Translations under genes and position numbers: made by a program
The notes under the pieces: model-generated
The model's input: the letters and a program-made list of their open reading frames with translations, nothing else
Databases searched by the model: none
What the model was told of the DNA's origin: nothing
Shown here: one piece after another, positions 43,927 to 54,448 of the stretch
Layout of the letters: each line of letters begins with the position of its first letter
How positions within the stretch are numbered: the first letter of the stretch is position 1
Assembly (NCBI GenBank): GCA_963920525.1
Contig: OY986439.1
Coordinates: 209,567,906 to 209,631,905, forward strand
Source: Dichetophora obliterata
Taxonomy: Eukaryota; Arthropoda; Insecta; Diptera; Sciomyzidae
DNA length: 64,000 nucleotides
Direction of reading: 5' to 3'

Positions 43927-46900
43927 CGTCGCTGCGCCAACAAAAACGGCTATGTGTTTTTTCTCGATTTTTTTTTTATTGCATATTTTATTGACACTAT
44001 ATATTGTCCACATTTCTGCATTCACCGTTTTTTTTATCTCTTTTGGTTTAGAAGTGATCAAAAACAGCTATGTGCTCGCAGTACTAGAAATACTCTGAAA
44101 AAACGGGTATATGTACGCTTACTTGCTTATAACTGTTTTTGATCGCAGGCAAAAAAAAAGACGTGTGCTTTGATTTCGATGTAAAAAATAATTATAAAAC
44201 ACGCACAGGCTTTCGAATAGAGATCACAGATTCTACTTTTCCAGTTGTTCGCATGTAAAATTTGACCATTAACAAAGGTAAAAAGTGTTAAGTTTAAAAT
44301 AGCCACTATCTCATAAGATATCCCTTTTATAGTCTAAATATGGAAGAATGCAATGCTACTCTCAATGAAAAAACTGGAATGTTTGAAAAATTGGAGGAAA
44401 AGGATGAGGAAATTGAAGAAAATCCGACTGCAGGTGGTAAAATATCACAGAGGGAAAATATTTTAAAAAATCGTAAATTAAGACTATTGGGTAAAAAATA
44501 TATTGTTTGGAAGCCTGTACAAAGCGGGGATAATATTAAGAAGACCGTAGCTGTGCAAAAAAAAATTTAGAAAAGTGAGAGAAAAACCATGTAATCATTT
44601 ATCAGAAAAAAAAACCGAAAGAAGCTTTCTTTGTGGAGCTGTTGGCGAAGACTCGCGAAATGATTATTTTAACTATTTCTGGCAATTATATTCGTGGGAC
44701 GCGAAGAGGGCATATATAAATGGTTTGATAAAATTTCGCAGAAATACCCGACGCCGCTCTTCAGATAAATGTGCACGGAAATTAGTAGGATTTGATTGTT
44801 TTTTAACAGCATCAAATGGACAGAATATTCGAGTGTGCAGAGAGTTTTTATTAGCTACATTCGATCTAGATAAAAGCATATTTCAAAATTGAGTGGGGAT
44901 GTATAAAATAGCATCCTTGCCAAAGAAACCAAGATTGTCAACATCTGATTCCGTACTAAAGTGGCTGGACGTAATACCAAAAGTATCTAGTCGCTATTGC
45001 AGGTCGAATACTAAACGAATATACGTAGAAGAAACATTTAAATCTAAGACTCATATGCATGGAATTTATACCGAATGGTGTAGTGTAAATACTGAAGTTT
45101 GCGTAATGAGAAAAAGGTTTTGTGAAGTTTTAAATTTAACACAAATATCTATATTTAAACCAAGGAAGGATCAATGTGATACTTGTGTTGGATTTAAAGA
45201 AGGCAATATTACCAAACCGGATTATGAACTTCACATAACCCAAAAAAAATTAAGCCAGGGAAGCAAAAAATGCAGCTAATGATAAGATGTCTCCTGAAGT
45301 GTTGGTATTAACAATGGACATGCAGAGTGTGTTGCTCTGCCCGAAGCTCCTTGTTTCGGAGCAATATTACAAAACGAAGTTGGCAATACATAATTTCACG
45401 ATCTATGTAAAAAATACCAAAGATGTACATTTATACGTATGGCATGAGTGTGATGGAGGTGTAACAGCGAACAATATAACGAGCTGTGTAGTTCACTTTA
45501 TAAAAGAACACTGCAATTCATATAAAAACGTTATTATGATATCAGATGGATGCTTGTCAGAACAAAAATAAAGTACTTGGTAGTGCTTTGTCAAACCTCT
45601 CATCAATAGTTGGAATGGAAATAGAGCAAATTATTTTAGAAAAGGGACATACTATGATGGAGGTAGACAGCGTTCACTCTACATTAGAACAAATTTTCAA
45701 CCCACCGATATATTCACCAATGGACTACATAAGTCGTATGCGACAGGCAAGGCCATCACATCCCTAAATTGTTAATTATTTAGAATATAAATTTTTTTTA
45801 AATTATGAGAGTGTTCCTGGTAACTTTGCAACTATAAGACCAGGTAAAAACTCTGGCGAAGCAACTGTAAGCAGTATCAGAGGATTGCTTTACACAAATG
45901 GTAAAGTCAAATTCAAGTTGCGTCATACCAACTGCTGGACATCGTTGCCACAAAAACGATCTCCGTTACAACAGCAATACGAAACGGAGCCGCTTTACGA
46001 TGCTCCAATAAAAATTGACCAATCCAAATACAATAGCCTTCAAACGTTAAAGCAGTATATGCACAAACATTTTCATTCGTTTTATGATAATCTTCCACAT
46101 TAAATACTTCTTTTCACAATTCTATGCAAATTATTGTGATATACAATTTTGTTTAATTTATAAAAATATGTACCTATGTATGCAAATATATAATAAAAAA
46201 TTAATCATTTTTGTATTCTCTCATTGGAACTCACTCAACGAAATTTGGATAAAATTCACTTGGTTCAGGTTTTATGCTGACCAATAAAGTAGTTCACAAC
46301 TCTGGCAATGTGTGCCAACGCATTATTCTTTAGTTTAAAAACCCAAGAAATGCGTTTCTAACCATTTTTCATTACATACATGTAACAATAATTTTTAATT
46401 AAAAATTATCCTTCGGTAATGCTTGTGCATTCAAAAACATATCTGCATCAAAAAAAATTGAAAAATGTTATACATGAACAGTTATTTAGAAATTTATTGA
46501 TCAAATACCCTTGTTTAACATATAATTTTTTTAAGAAAGCAACCTATTTAATACCATTTGCCTCAGATGTTCACTTTTTTTAGCAAGATTGGAAACAAGA
46601 TGCTCAGAAACACATCCTTATAAAACTTTTTTTTTATATAAAACCCAATTTAAGCAGAATTTTAAGCACTTCTTAAAATATTTCTAGGAGCGGGGTTTTC
46701 TGGCACGGTGTATAACTGGAGCAACGACCAGTTAACTAATCGAGTCCTTAACTTCTCCACATTTTATCTAGGCCAAACGGCAGTATTATGTACAAATTGC
46801 ATACGATTCCATACAACCAAAAGAGAATTGAAATCATGTATAAAAACAGCTATGTGCTTTAAAACAGCGCAAATGTTTACCACGTCGTAATGTGTAAAAA

Positions 46901-47061
46901 AAACTGTTTTTTTTTCCCACAAATCAATAACATATATTTAATATAATAGTATCCAAAAAAGAAATTTGCAAAATAATGTCCTTGAATACCGGGAAACAGT
47001 TTTTTTCACCTCCTGAAAAGTTACCGAAAAACACATAGCTGTTTTTGTTGGCACAGCGACG
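43927..47061 (+). mobile_element. Sola-like DNA transposon, 3135 bp
   Basis: Inverted ends of about 35 bp (CGTCGCTGCGCCAACAAAAA left, CGTCGCTGTGCCAACAAAAA right) are nearly identical. A 4-bp duplication GTAT lies at 43923-43926 and 47062-47065. The word AAAAACAGCTATGTG recurs near both ends (43942 with one change, 44063, 46844, and inverted at 47034), probably as transposase-binding repeats. GATCAAAAACAG and CTGTTTTTGATC (44057 and 44134) form a subterminal hairpin. The 4-bp duplication and the transposase type suggest the Sola superfamily; this assignment is tentative. Confidence 0.85.
44340..46103 (+). pseudogene. DDE-type (Sola-like / DUF7869-like) transposase, broken
   Basis: One protein of about 585 residues is spread over several frames. 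It starts MEECNATLNEKTGMFEKLEE with an acidic N-terminus. Then FLCGAVGEDSR..., IRVCREFLLATFDL, SRYCRSNTKRIYVEETFKSK, FKPRKDQCDTCVGFKEGN (paired cysteines), LTMDMQSVLLCPKL (putative first Asp), MISDGC..QNKN (second Asp), LEKGHTMMEVDSVHSTLEQ (third acidic site), and FKLRHTNCWTSLPQKR. Breaks: a poly-A slip near 44560, TGA at 44890-44892, frameshifts near 45260 and 45556, and TAA at 45765-45767. The motif set matches arthropod proteins I know as DUF7869-type. The catalytic assignment is an inference. Confidence 0.75.
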
Positions 47062-47065
47062 GTAT

Positions 47066-48755
47066 GTATTAAAGAACAAAAGCATGTAAAAATTGTTCGC
47101 TTTTTAACAGCAAACTGATAAATACGAGTGCACCTGTAATTTTTTGGTGTCTTACAAAAAACCTTCAAACAACAACTGGCAAAAAATATGCAAATTTTTT
47201 ACACTTAAAAAAGTGGTACTACATTATTGTAATGGCATTATTTATCAGCAATTTATGCTGACATACTAAAGTTTAAACAGTTTTTGCAATTTTCATGTGC
47301 TTGTTTTGGAATAAAACATAGCGGCACTATCAGTGCCATTTTAGTAATTAGCACACTTTTTTAAGCCACTTTTTGGATTTTTTGTCGAATACATTTTGCA
47401 ATTCAGCGACATTTTCTATAACACAATGCTAGGTTAATTATTTTACGTTGATGAGCCCCACAAACGGTGCCAACATGCGGGTTGTCACACCACATTTGCC
47501 TACATGTTTGTGTTGTTGTAACTAGCAGAACAACCCTGGCAGACTAGGCTGCATAAAATGTTTAGCGGTGTTGGTATAGTAATTATTAACGGTATAAAAA
47601 TGTTATAAATTTTATAAATTTTATGTGGCAGCATAACGATCCTCAAGTTAAATGTGATTTACGCAGCACCAGACGTCACGCCAAATAAAAGCACGGCATC
47701 CCTCTTCATTTGGCTAACAACAAAGCTGAAGGAGTACAAACAAACAAACAAACAAACAAACAAACAGACAAACAAACAGCGGTAATTATTTACGTTTACT
47801 TACGTTAAAGTTTGTTTTGTATTTGTTTTTGTTTAGAATTTCGCTGACTTGTGTCTTCAGAAAAAAAAAAACAAAACATAAAAAAGAAACCTACATAACG
47901 TCTCTAATTAAGCCAAAACTGTGTAAAATGCTGAACACATTATATCACGTGCCTTGAAAGAATTACAAATTAGTTTGAAATTCAAAGTTTAGGCATTGAA
48001 AATATAATGGTGTTAAGCATATTTTACGCAAAATTTATACTTTTTTTTGTATATAGCATAGCTTAACTTTACTCTCAGTCCATTTGGCCTAACAAGTAGA
48101 GAACTTTTTATTTTCTTTGCAGCACAATTAAAAACAAAATCTTAGAAAGCTGAATTTATATTTTTATTATTGATGTCTTTCAAATGATTTTAAGGAATCT
48201 GTTTCAAAGTCCTTTCCGGCGCTGAAAATTTATGAAGTGAGGCAATTTTAAAATTTATAAATCGGCTCATAAACGGTATTGATTGGGAGTCGCTTTTTGG
48301 TAGCCTTGAGGCTTCGAGCTGCTTTAATATCTTTCAAAGTAATTTCTTAAATATACTTGCCAATAATATTCCTTTAAGAAAAAAATCCATAAGCTCCCTT
48401 GCTACACTAAAGGTTTAAAAAAATTGAAGAATCTACGCGATAAATTCTTCAATGAGTTCAAAAATTCTAGAAACTTGGAGTGCAAGGTAAAAAATGAACA
48501 CTTTTCGCTTTTCATAAACAATATGTTTTTAGCATAGAAAATCGCATTCAAACCGATGCTTAGTGTTTTTGCAGTTTTATCCAATCTAAGAAAGGTTCAT
48601 CTAATATTCCTTCTTCTACGTTTTATAATGATATAAATTCATAATCTGTTAATGACACATGCAATAACAATAGAGTTCAGCTACTACAGCTTTTTCGCAC
48701 TTTCTCCGCATTGGATCATCTTAAGAACCAGCCCAAATAACATCAAAACATCTCA
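47066..48755. other. Non-coding stretch with (CAAA)n tract
   Basis: A (CAAA)n microsatellite lies at about 47737-47779 with a few G changes. No coding region was recognised. Confidence 0.5.
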
Positions 48756-48757
48756 AT

Positions 48758-49081
48758 AAGGCCATTCACATTTCGAATACGCTGGTCTGCCATTTGTTCG
48801 ATCCGCTATTTGTACGCCAATTTACGAAAGCGCATTTTGCTTTGCTGTTGTTTTGCATACAAATGCAAATACGCAGGCACTCGTAAATAAAAGCAGCCCT
48901 TGGAGGTGTTTTTTGTACCTCGTATTTTTATGCTCTGTCTACAGCCGCATAATCACATACATCATAGAGTTGCACAGTCTTTTTATACGACAGTCACATG
49001 GCGAGGTGCTCACAATTCGAACAATAACAAATGCTATAAATACGATTTGTTAAAAGTACGCTCAAACCGTGAATAGCCCCA
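48758..49081. mobile_element. Candidate MITE with GGCYATTCAC ends
   Basis: GGCCATTCACATTTCGAATA at 48761 is answered by CGCTCAAACCGTGAATAGCC ending near 49079. Reversed, the right end reads GGCTATTCACGGTTTGAGCG, giving about 14 matches in 20. The flanks CAATAA and CAATGA are similar but not a clean duplication. The interior is more GC-rich than its surroundings. A weak call. Confidence 0.35.
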
Positions 49082-49203
49082 ATGATATCGATAAGAGCGG
49101 TCCAAAACAATCCAAAGTGAGAAAAATTTACCCACCATAATATGGGTTGGGCTCAGGGACAACACAAGACATAACAACTAACCATGCGTTTACATAGATC
49201 TAA

Positions 49204-52074
49204 TCATACATTAGTTTTCAATCTACTTTTGAGTTGACCTTTCGATAAGTTAACATCAAAAAAGCTACAGTTGTTAACAAAGGTACTCATGCGATGTAAA
49301 GGAGCAGTAGCCATATAATTTGTTCTACTAAAAGGTAAGTAAATTAAATTGTTAGCATTTCTACTGCTTCTACGGTTAGTGTTAAAATTTATAAGAGTTA
49401 GAAGTTCTGGTGAATCGAATACACCAGTTATGAGTTGGTGTAAATAGACGATATCTGCAGACTTCCTTCTCTCATTCAAAGATTGCATTTTTAAAAGTTT
49501 TAAACGATCCTCATAAGGAGGAAGGTTTAAAGTATCAGTTGCACTTAAGCCCCTTAGAGCAAACCGAACAAAACGTTTTTGGATTCTCTCTATACGTTCA
49601 ACATGTACATTGTAACTTGGGGACCAAACTTGACTTGCATACTCTAAGTGAGGTCGCACAATTGCATAATACAGCGTTGTAGTTGTGATCATACTATTAA
49701 ATTCTTTGGCCCAGCGTTTCATAAACCCGAGCATAGAAGATGCTTTTTTACAAATGTAATCAATATGAACGTTAAACGATAGCTTAGAATCCATGCATAT
49801 ACCAAGATCTTTGACAGAATCTACACGATTTAAAGCCGTATCTTTTATCGTATAATCAAAAATTAAATTATTCCTTTTTCGCGAAAAGGTCATAGTTTGG
49901 CATTTATCTGGATTTAGAAACATATTGTTTTTAGAACACCAAATTTCAAAGGATTTCAAATCAGACTGGAGCAGATCTGAATTGTCTTTAGCATCTATTG
50001 TTCTGTATATTTTCATGTCATCTGCATAGATAAGTAGATGAGAGTGTTTGATGATGTGGGTTACATCATTAATGGCTAAAATAAACAGAAGTGGACCAAG
50101 GTGGCTACCTTGAGGAACACCTGATTCAGCAATAAATTCAGCTGACAATACGCCTCGAAATCGTATTTGATAAGATCGCTCCGTCAGATACGATTGAATC
50201 CAGCTTACAAAAAATTGTGGAAAACCCATTAACTTTAGTTTAAATAGAATTAAGTTATGTGGCAGTTTATCAAATGCTTTACTAAAATCAGTGTAAATAC
50301 AGTCGACCTGGTTACCTGAATAAAATGAATTTAAGCAAAACGTTGTAAAATCGAGGAGATTAGACACAGTGGATCTGCCAGTAACAAATCCATGCTGACG
50401 AGTTGTCATGACCTTCCCACAGTGAATTTTCACACGATCATACACTAGGCGCTCAAAAAGTTTTGGAATTGACGAGAGTTTCGCGATAGGCCTGTAGTTG
50501 TTTATATCGTTCTTACAACCTTTTTTATAGATAGGACCTATAAAAGATTTTTTCCAAAAAAGTGGAAAAATACTTTCGCTAATTGATTTATTGAATAACA
50601 TGGACAGTGGTTGACTTAGAACGGAACCACATCGTGTTAACACTGCGGCAGGAATTCCGTCAGGTCCAGCATTAAAATCCTCATCGATCAACCCAATATA
50701 CTTTAAAATATCCTCTGAAGTAAAGGATATAGAATCCAACGAAACCCTGGGTGTAGAGTTCATATATTCAAAGTACTCTTCATCAGGATTAAAAGAATCT
50801 GAACAAAATGACTCTTTAAAGAGATTGGCAAATAGACCACAAATTACGACAGGATCGTCAGTAAATCCGTCAGAGGTCTTAAATGATGAAGGGAATCCAT
50901 CAGATTTTTTTTTGGTGTTTATGAAACCCCAGAATTTCTTCGGATCAGACAATATTCTCAGCTTAGTACTGTCTAAATAATTTTGATATAAGGTAGCTGA
51001 GCAATTTTCAAAATCCAGAAACAAACGCTTGTAGATTTCTAGGTCATTCAAGTCTAAGCTACAGACATATTTTTTCCATGCCCTATTCCTGCTGTTGCGA
51101 AGAATCTTTAACTCCTTTGTGTACCAGGGGTAAGCACAATTTTTCGTAAATTTGAGGCTATATGGCACGGACAGAGAAAACATAGCAAAGATTTCCATAT
51201 AAAAAAAATTAATTGAATTATCAAGAGTGTTATTATTAACATATTCTAAAATAACATGAAGTTTACTTTGAAGTAAATGATTCAACTTCAAAAAGTCAGC
51301 TTTTTTAAAATTGAATTCATAAACTTTATCTATTGAGTTAGACTTTACTATATTATCCCTGTCTGATTTGTACCATATGCTCAATGGTGGATGGTATTCA
51401 TCAACAGCAGTCAAAACATGAGGGGCCCTCTCAACAATCACATTGTTACTATCTGTAGTTAAGACCAGGTCAAGAAGTCTTTCACGACTATTATAAATAC
51501 AACTCACTTGTTGTAAGTCAGAACATATATTATCAACAAATATATGCTCTTGGCGAGTCTTCGAATTAGATGCACAAAAATATGTATCATCGTCAGAAGA
51601 TTCCCATTTCAAGTCAGGCAGATTAAAATCACCTAACAATAAAATGTCGTCATTAACGTCAATTATGCTTATAACGTATTCTATGCAATCCGCAAGGCTT
51701 GCATAAACTTCTACACTGCTCTTAGGAGGAACGTATGCATTAATAAGATATACATTAGAATTGGAATGTACAACCCTGACGCATATAAGTTCGATGTTAG
51801 CAGAGCAGGGAATAACAATAATGGAACTAACGAAGGAGTTCCTTACAGCTAATAAGACACCTCCACCGACAGTAGAAGTATTGTCAGCATGTCTATCTCT
51901 TCTATAAACTTCAAAACTGTTATCAAACAATTCTAAGTCAGTAATGCTTCCGTTTAACCAAGTTTCAGTCAGTGCGATAATATCCTCAGAGAAATTCTGA
52001 GACATTAAAAATATGTCTCGCGTCTTAGAGCGTAATCCCCTTACATTTTGATAGTAAAGGGATAACCTATTCAG
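49204..52074 (-). CDS. ORF2: AP endonuclease and reverse transcriptase (about 955 aa)
   Basis: The first Met is at 52005, but homologous sequence starts upstream at LNRLSLYYQNVRGLRSKTRD, reached only in the -1 frame relative to ORF1. This segment carries the catalytic Asn of the endonuclease (QNVRG). Next come LTETWL with the catalytic Glu, LLGDFNLPDLKW and DEYHPPL (where SDH is usual; His kept). RT motifs follow: YRPIAKLSSIPKLFERLV, QHGFVTGRSTVSNL, VDCIYTDFSKAFDKLPH, SGVPQGSHLGPLLF and YADDMKIYR, then a CR1/Jockey-type C-terminus (YEDRLKLLKMQSLNERRKS). There is no RNase H. The length is full for the family and there is no stop. The protein would nick target DNA and copy element RNA in place. 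It appears intact. Confidence 0.9.
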   Translation of the reverse strand: MNRLSLYYQNVRGLRSKTRDIFLMSQNFSEDIIALTETWLNGSITDLELFDNSFEVYRRDRHADNTSTVGGGVLLAVRNSFVSSIIVIPCSANIELICVRVVHSNSNVYLINAYVPPKSSVEVYASLADCIEYVISIIDVNDDILLLGDFNLPDLKWESSDDDTYFCASNSKTRQEHIFVDNICSDLQQVSCIYNSRERLLDLVLTTDSNNVIVERAPHVLTAVDEYHPPLSIWYKSDRDNIVKSNSIDKVYEFNFKKADFLKLNHLLQSKLHVILEYVNNNTLDNSINFFYMEIFAMFSLSVPYSLKFTKNCAYPWYTKELKILRNSRNRAWKKYVCSLDLNDLEIYKRLFLDFENCSATLYQNYLDSTKLRILSDPKKFWGFINTKKKSDGFPSSFKTSDGFTDDPVVICGLFANLFKESFCSDSFNPDEEYFEYMNSTPRVSLDSISFTSEDILKYIGLIDEDFNAGPDGIPAAVLTRCGSVLSQPLSMLFNKSISESIFPLFWKKSFIGPIYKKGCKNDINNYRPIAKLSSIPKLFERLVYDRVKIHCGKVMTTRQHGFVTGRSTVSNLLDFTTFCLNSFYSGNQVDCIYTDFSKAFDKLPHNLILFKLKLMGFPQFFVSWIQSYLTERSYQIRFRGVLSAEFIAESGVPQGSHLGPLLFILAINDVTHIIKHSHLLIYADDMKIYRTIDAKDNSDLLQSDLKSFEIWCSKNNMFLNPDKCQTMTFSRKRNNLIFDYTIKDTALNRVDSVKDLGICMDSKLSFNVHIDYICKKASSMLGFMKRWAKEFNSMITTTTLYYAIVRPHLEYASQVWSPSYNVHVERIERIQKRFVRFALRGLSATDTLNLPPYEDRLKLLKMQSLNERRKSADIVYLHQLITGVFDSPELLTLINFNTNRRSSRNANNLIYLPFSRTNYMATAPLHRMSTFVNNCSFFDVNLSKGQLKSRLKTNV

Positions 52075-52080
52075 TTTTTT
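52035..52080 (-). promoter_or_regulatory. Candidate -1 ribosomal frameshift site between ORF1 and ORF2
   Basis: ORF1 ends CAA AAA AAC TGA. The heptamer A_AAA_AAC (52080-52074) is in the correct phase for tandem -1 slippage. After slipping, reading continues CTG AAT AGG TTA into ORF2. Ten bases downstream, ATCCCTTTAC (52063-52054) pairs with GTAAGGGGAT (52044-52035), a 10-bp stem with one U-G pair and a 9-base loop. The ORF2 frame opens only after TAG at 52113-52111, and there is no AUG before the endonuclease Asn. Function is inferred. Confidence 0.6.
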
Positions 52081-52703
52081 TGGGATTGACGAGCGGCTTG
52101 AGTCGTCCCTCTAGGCTTATTCTTAGGCTGAAACTCTGTAACGAGTATATTATCAGTCCACAAATTAGAGTTTAGAACAGTTGCAAACTCTTCAGCTGGA
52201 ACTGTGAGAATAAAGGAAGCATGGGAAGGTTTATTACCTATTTTTTTGCATGAACAAAATGCATTTTGACTCAACAATTTATTATGTTTGATAAAAGTCA
52301 ATACATTTTCAACAGTTGTGTCGGGCTGAAGACGTGAAATAAATACATTTTTTTTCCTCGACACTGCCCTTAAGCTTGATAGATTTCTAGGCTCAATAGG
52401 AGTCAAAACTGAACTATTAGTCAAAGAAGGAATGTTAGAAGGTGACGAGGAAGTAACTGGAGTGTTCCTGTTCAAAAGCGGTGCTGAGGGCTGCTTGGCC
52501 TGAGAAGTAGATCTAGATGATTTTCGCTTCTTATTATTTTTTTTATTTTTTCTCTTTTTTTTTGCGATAATGTGGTCTTCTGATGATAGGATTGTTTGTG
52601 TCCCTGAAGAAACAGTCTGTGACAAAGAAAGCGGGATATTTTCCGAAATGGAATTTTCATCATAGACGCTGGTACTGGGTGCGGCCCTAACTTCACAGTA
52701 CAA
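52071..52703 (-). CDS. ORF1 (C-terminal part) of the CR1/Jockey-type element
   Basis: The frame has a low-complexity, Ser/Thr-rich N-terminal half with a basic block (KKKRKNKKNNKKRKSSRST, a likely nuclear/RNA-binding stretch). It is followed by a compact domain starting NVFISRLQPDTTVENVLTFI and ending at SQKN. The latter looks like the RRM-like domain found near the end of many CR1/Jockey ORF1 proteins. The N-terminus is lost: the apparent start MYCEV comes from antisense sequence of the neighbouring RT relic, so the true protein began further upstream in a full-length element. ORF1 proteins coat element RNA and bring it to the target. Confidence 0.75.
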   Translation of the reverse strand: MYCEVRAAPSTSVYDENSISENIPLSLSQTVSSGTQTILSSEDHIIAKKKRKNKKNNKKRKSSRSTSQAKQPSAPLLNRNTPVTSSSPSNIPSLTNSSVLTPIEPRNLSSLRAVSRKKNVFISRLQPDTTVENVLTFIKHNKLLSQNAFCSCKKIGNKPSHASFILTVPAEEFATVLNSNLWTDNILVTEFQPKNKPRGTTQAARQSQKN

Positions 52704-52704
52704 T

Positions 52705-53790
52705 TTTTTGCAAATTATTTCAAATCAAATTTTGTCAGAAATCCTGATCTGATCAGCTCACATGTTGTTGATAATGTTGAATCGTGTATAAATTTTGGTT
52801 GTCTTATGGTTACTCTTTCTGATGTTGAAACTGCTATTGGTAATCTCAAAAACTCCGTAAAATGTGACTTAGACGGTTTTAGTCCTTTTTTGCTAAAAAA
52901 TTGTGCGCAATCTTTATCTTTACCTCTATGCATCATTTTTAACAAAACAATTAATGCAGGTGTTTTATGGATATAAATGGAAAGTTTCTCTCATAACACC
53001 AGTTTTTAAATTCGGCAATAAACATGACTTCTTAAATTACAGACCTATCTCTAAGTTAACTAATAGTTCCAAGCTCTTTGAGAAAATAGAAAAAAGATAA
53101 AATGTACTTTGCATTAAAATATTTTCTTTGTCCCAACCAACATGGCTTTGTTTCTGGTAGGTCAACTACAACAAATCTTAGTGCCAGCGGTACCAGCTGG
53201 ATGTCATTTACTCCAACATATCCAAAGCCTTTGATAAACTATCACATGATATTTTACTACTCAAGCTTACCAAGATTGGCTTCCATTCTACATTTCTTTC
53301 TTGGTTGGCATCTTACCGTTCAAATAGAGTTTCATATGTAGTCATTGAAAATGTAAAATCACTTTCTTTTTTAGCAACTTCAGGCGTTCCTCAGGGTAGC
53401 ATTCTTGGACCATTAGTCTTTGTCATTTTTATAAATGATGTTTCCAAATGTTTTAAAAATGCCTAATTTTTACTTTATGCAGATGACTTGAAAGTTTTCC
53501 ATAAGGTTAATTAGTTAACTTAGTTTTAGCTGTCATTTAAATCATATTACCCCCAAAACATATTCCCTATTAGCGTTTGTTAAGCGAAATAGTAACTTAT
53601 TTAAAAATTTATGTTCGTCCCTCGTAAGATCTAGCCTTGAGTACGCTTCATTTATTTGGAGCCCATTTTATTCAGTGCATATTACTAGATTGGAACAAGT
53701 TCCAAAAAGATTTTTGAAATTTGCTTTGCGTTCAATTAGTTTCTTAGATCCTCTTCCATCCTATAGAACGGAAACATAATCTGTGAGAAG
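52705..53790 (+). pseudogene. Degenerate reverse transcriptase
   Basis: Readable blocks in shifting frames are: ANYFKSNFVRNPDLISSHVV, VKCDLDGFSPFLLKNCAQSL, WKVSLITPVFKFGNKHDFLN with YRPISKLTNSSKLFEKI, CPNQHGFVSGRSTTTNL, SGVPQGSILGPLVFVIFIND, LLYADDLKVF and SLEYASFIWSPFYSVHITRL. Frameshifts occur near 52970, 53190 and 53460. The motif order is that of a CR1/Jockey-type RT. No endonuclease is visible. Confidence 0.8.
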
Positions 53791-53927
53791 TTACTTGAAT
53801 TATTATCGTTTAATTTTCCACAAAGAATGTTTCGTAACTATGATTATTTTTATATTAATTGCCATAGAACCAAATATGCCATTAATGAGCCAATTAATAG
53901 AGTACTTATAGCTATAAACAAAATGTA

Positions 53928-54448
53928 AAGGGTCCGCCAAATAACTTTTTTTTTAAAAAAAAAACGCATTGGGTGGTCAGTTGGCTTCAACTCCTGAACC
54001 AATTAGACTTTGTATGGCGTCTTTATGCAAAATTCGTCTCAATGATGTCTCCGAAATGTTCAATTGTTGAGAACGACGGTGAATTGATGTTGATGGCGCT
54101 TCACGCACACTTTCTGCCACAGCAGCAATATTCTCGGGTGTACGCACTGTTTTAAGCTTTTCACGCTTTAGTTTATCGATGAGGATGCCAGTTTCTTTCA
54201 CTTTTTTCACAAGATAACGAACATACGGAGCTGACGGTGCTTCTCTTCTTCCAAAATCCATACGCAATTTTCGCACACATTCTGCAACATTACCATGATT
54301 TTCAAAGTAATGTCGCAATATTTCCCAGCGTTGTATTTATATCAGCGGAAGGATAAAACTAATTATCTGTCAAATCAGACATGAGCTAAGTGTTACCATT
54401 CACGATATAAGCACTAGTTGAAAAAAAAACGTTAGATGGCGGACCCGT
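53928..54448 (-). mobile_element. Mariner-type MITE (521 bp) inserted at TA
   Basis: The ends AAGGGTCCGCCAAATAAC (left) and ACGGGTCCGCCATCTAAC (right, reverse complement) are inverted, followed by T-runs. The element is flanked by TA at 53926-53927 and 54449-54450. It keeps the 5' part of a transposase gene on the minus strand (53977-54318). TA duplication, TIR type and helix-turn-helix ORF agree on Tc1/mariner. Confidence 0.82.
53977..54318 (-). pseudogene. Mariner-type transposase N-terminus (DNA-binding part)
   Basis: The frame reads MRHYFENHGNVAECVRKLRM..., VRYLVKKVKETGILIDK, NIAAVAESVREAPSTSIHRR, then SQQLNISETSLRRILHKD. This is the two-helix-turn-helix DNA-binding region found at the start of insect mariner-like transposases. 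The catalytic DDD/E domain is deleted, and the ORF stops soon after the second HTH (IGSGVEAN). An intact DNA-binding half without catalysis could in principle bind related ends as a repressor, but nothing shows expression. Confidence 0.75.

Larger units (their letters stand above)
49085..52690 (-). mobile_element. CR1/Jockey-type non-LTR retrotransposon, young, 5'-truncated in ORF1
   Basis: On the minus strand the order is partial ORF1 (52703-52071), ORF2 (to 49204) and a short 3' untranslated region. The latter contains the inverted words ACCCAT and ATGGTGGGT near 49131-49148 and has no poly-A. Both ORFs are uninterrupted, which is unique in this window and suggests recent insertion. The 5' edge falls near 52687-52700, where antisense sequence of an older RT relic begins. 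The exact 3' edge is uncertain. Confidence 0.82.

Noticed and set aside
43927..43966. LTR of a retrovirus-like element
   Set aside because: The matching end is inverted rather than direct, and the flanking duplication and transposase fit a DNA transposon.
44555..44580. Programmed slippage at the poly-A run in the Sola-like transposase
   Set aside because: The same gene has two in-frame stops and further frameshifts, so ordinary decay is sufficient.
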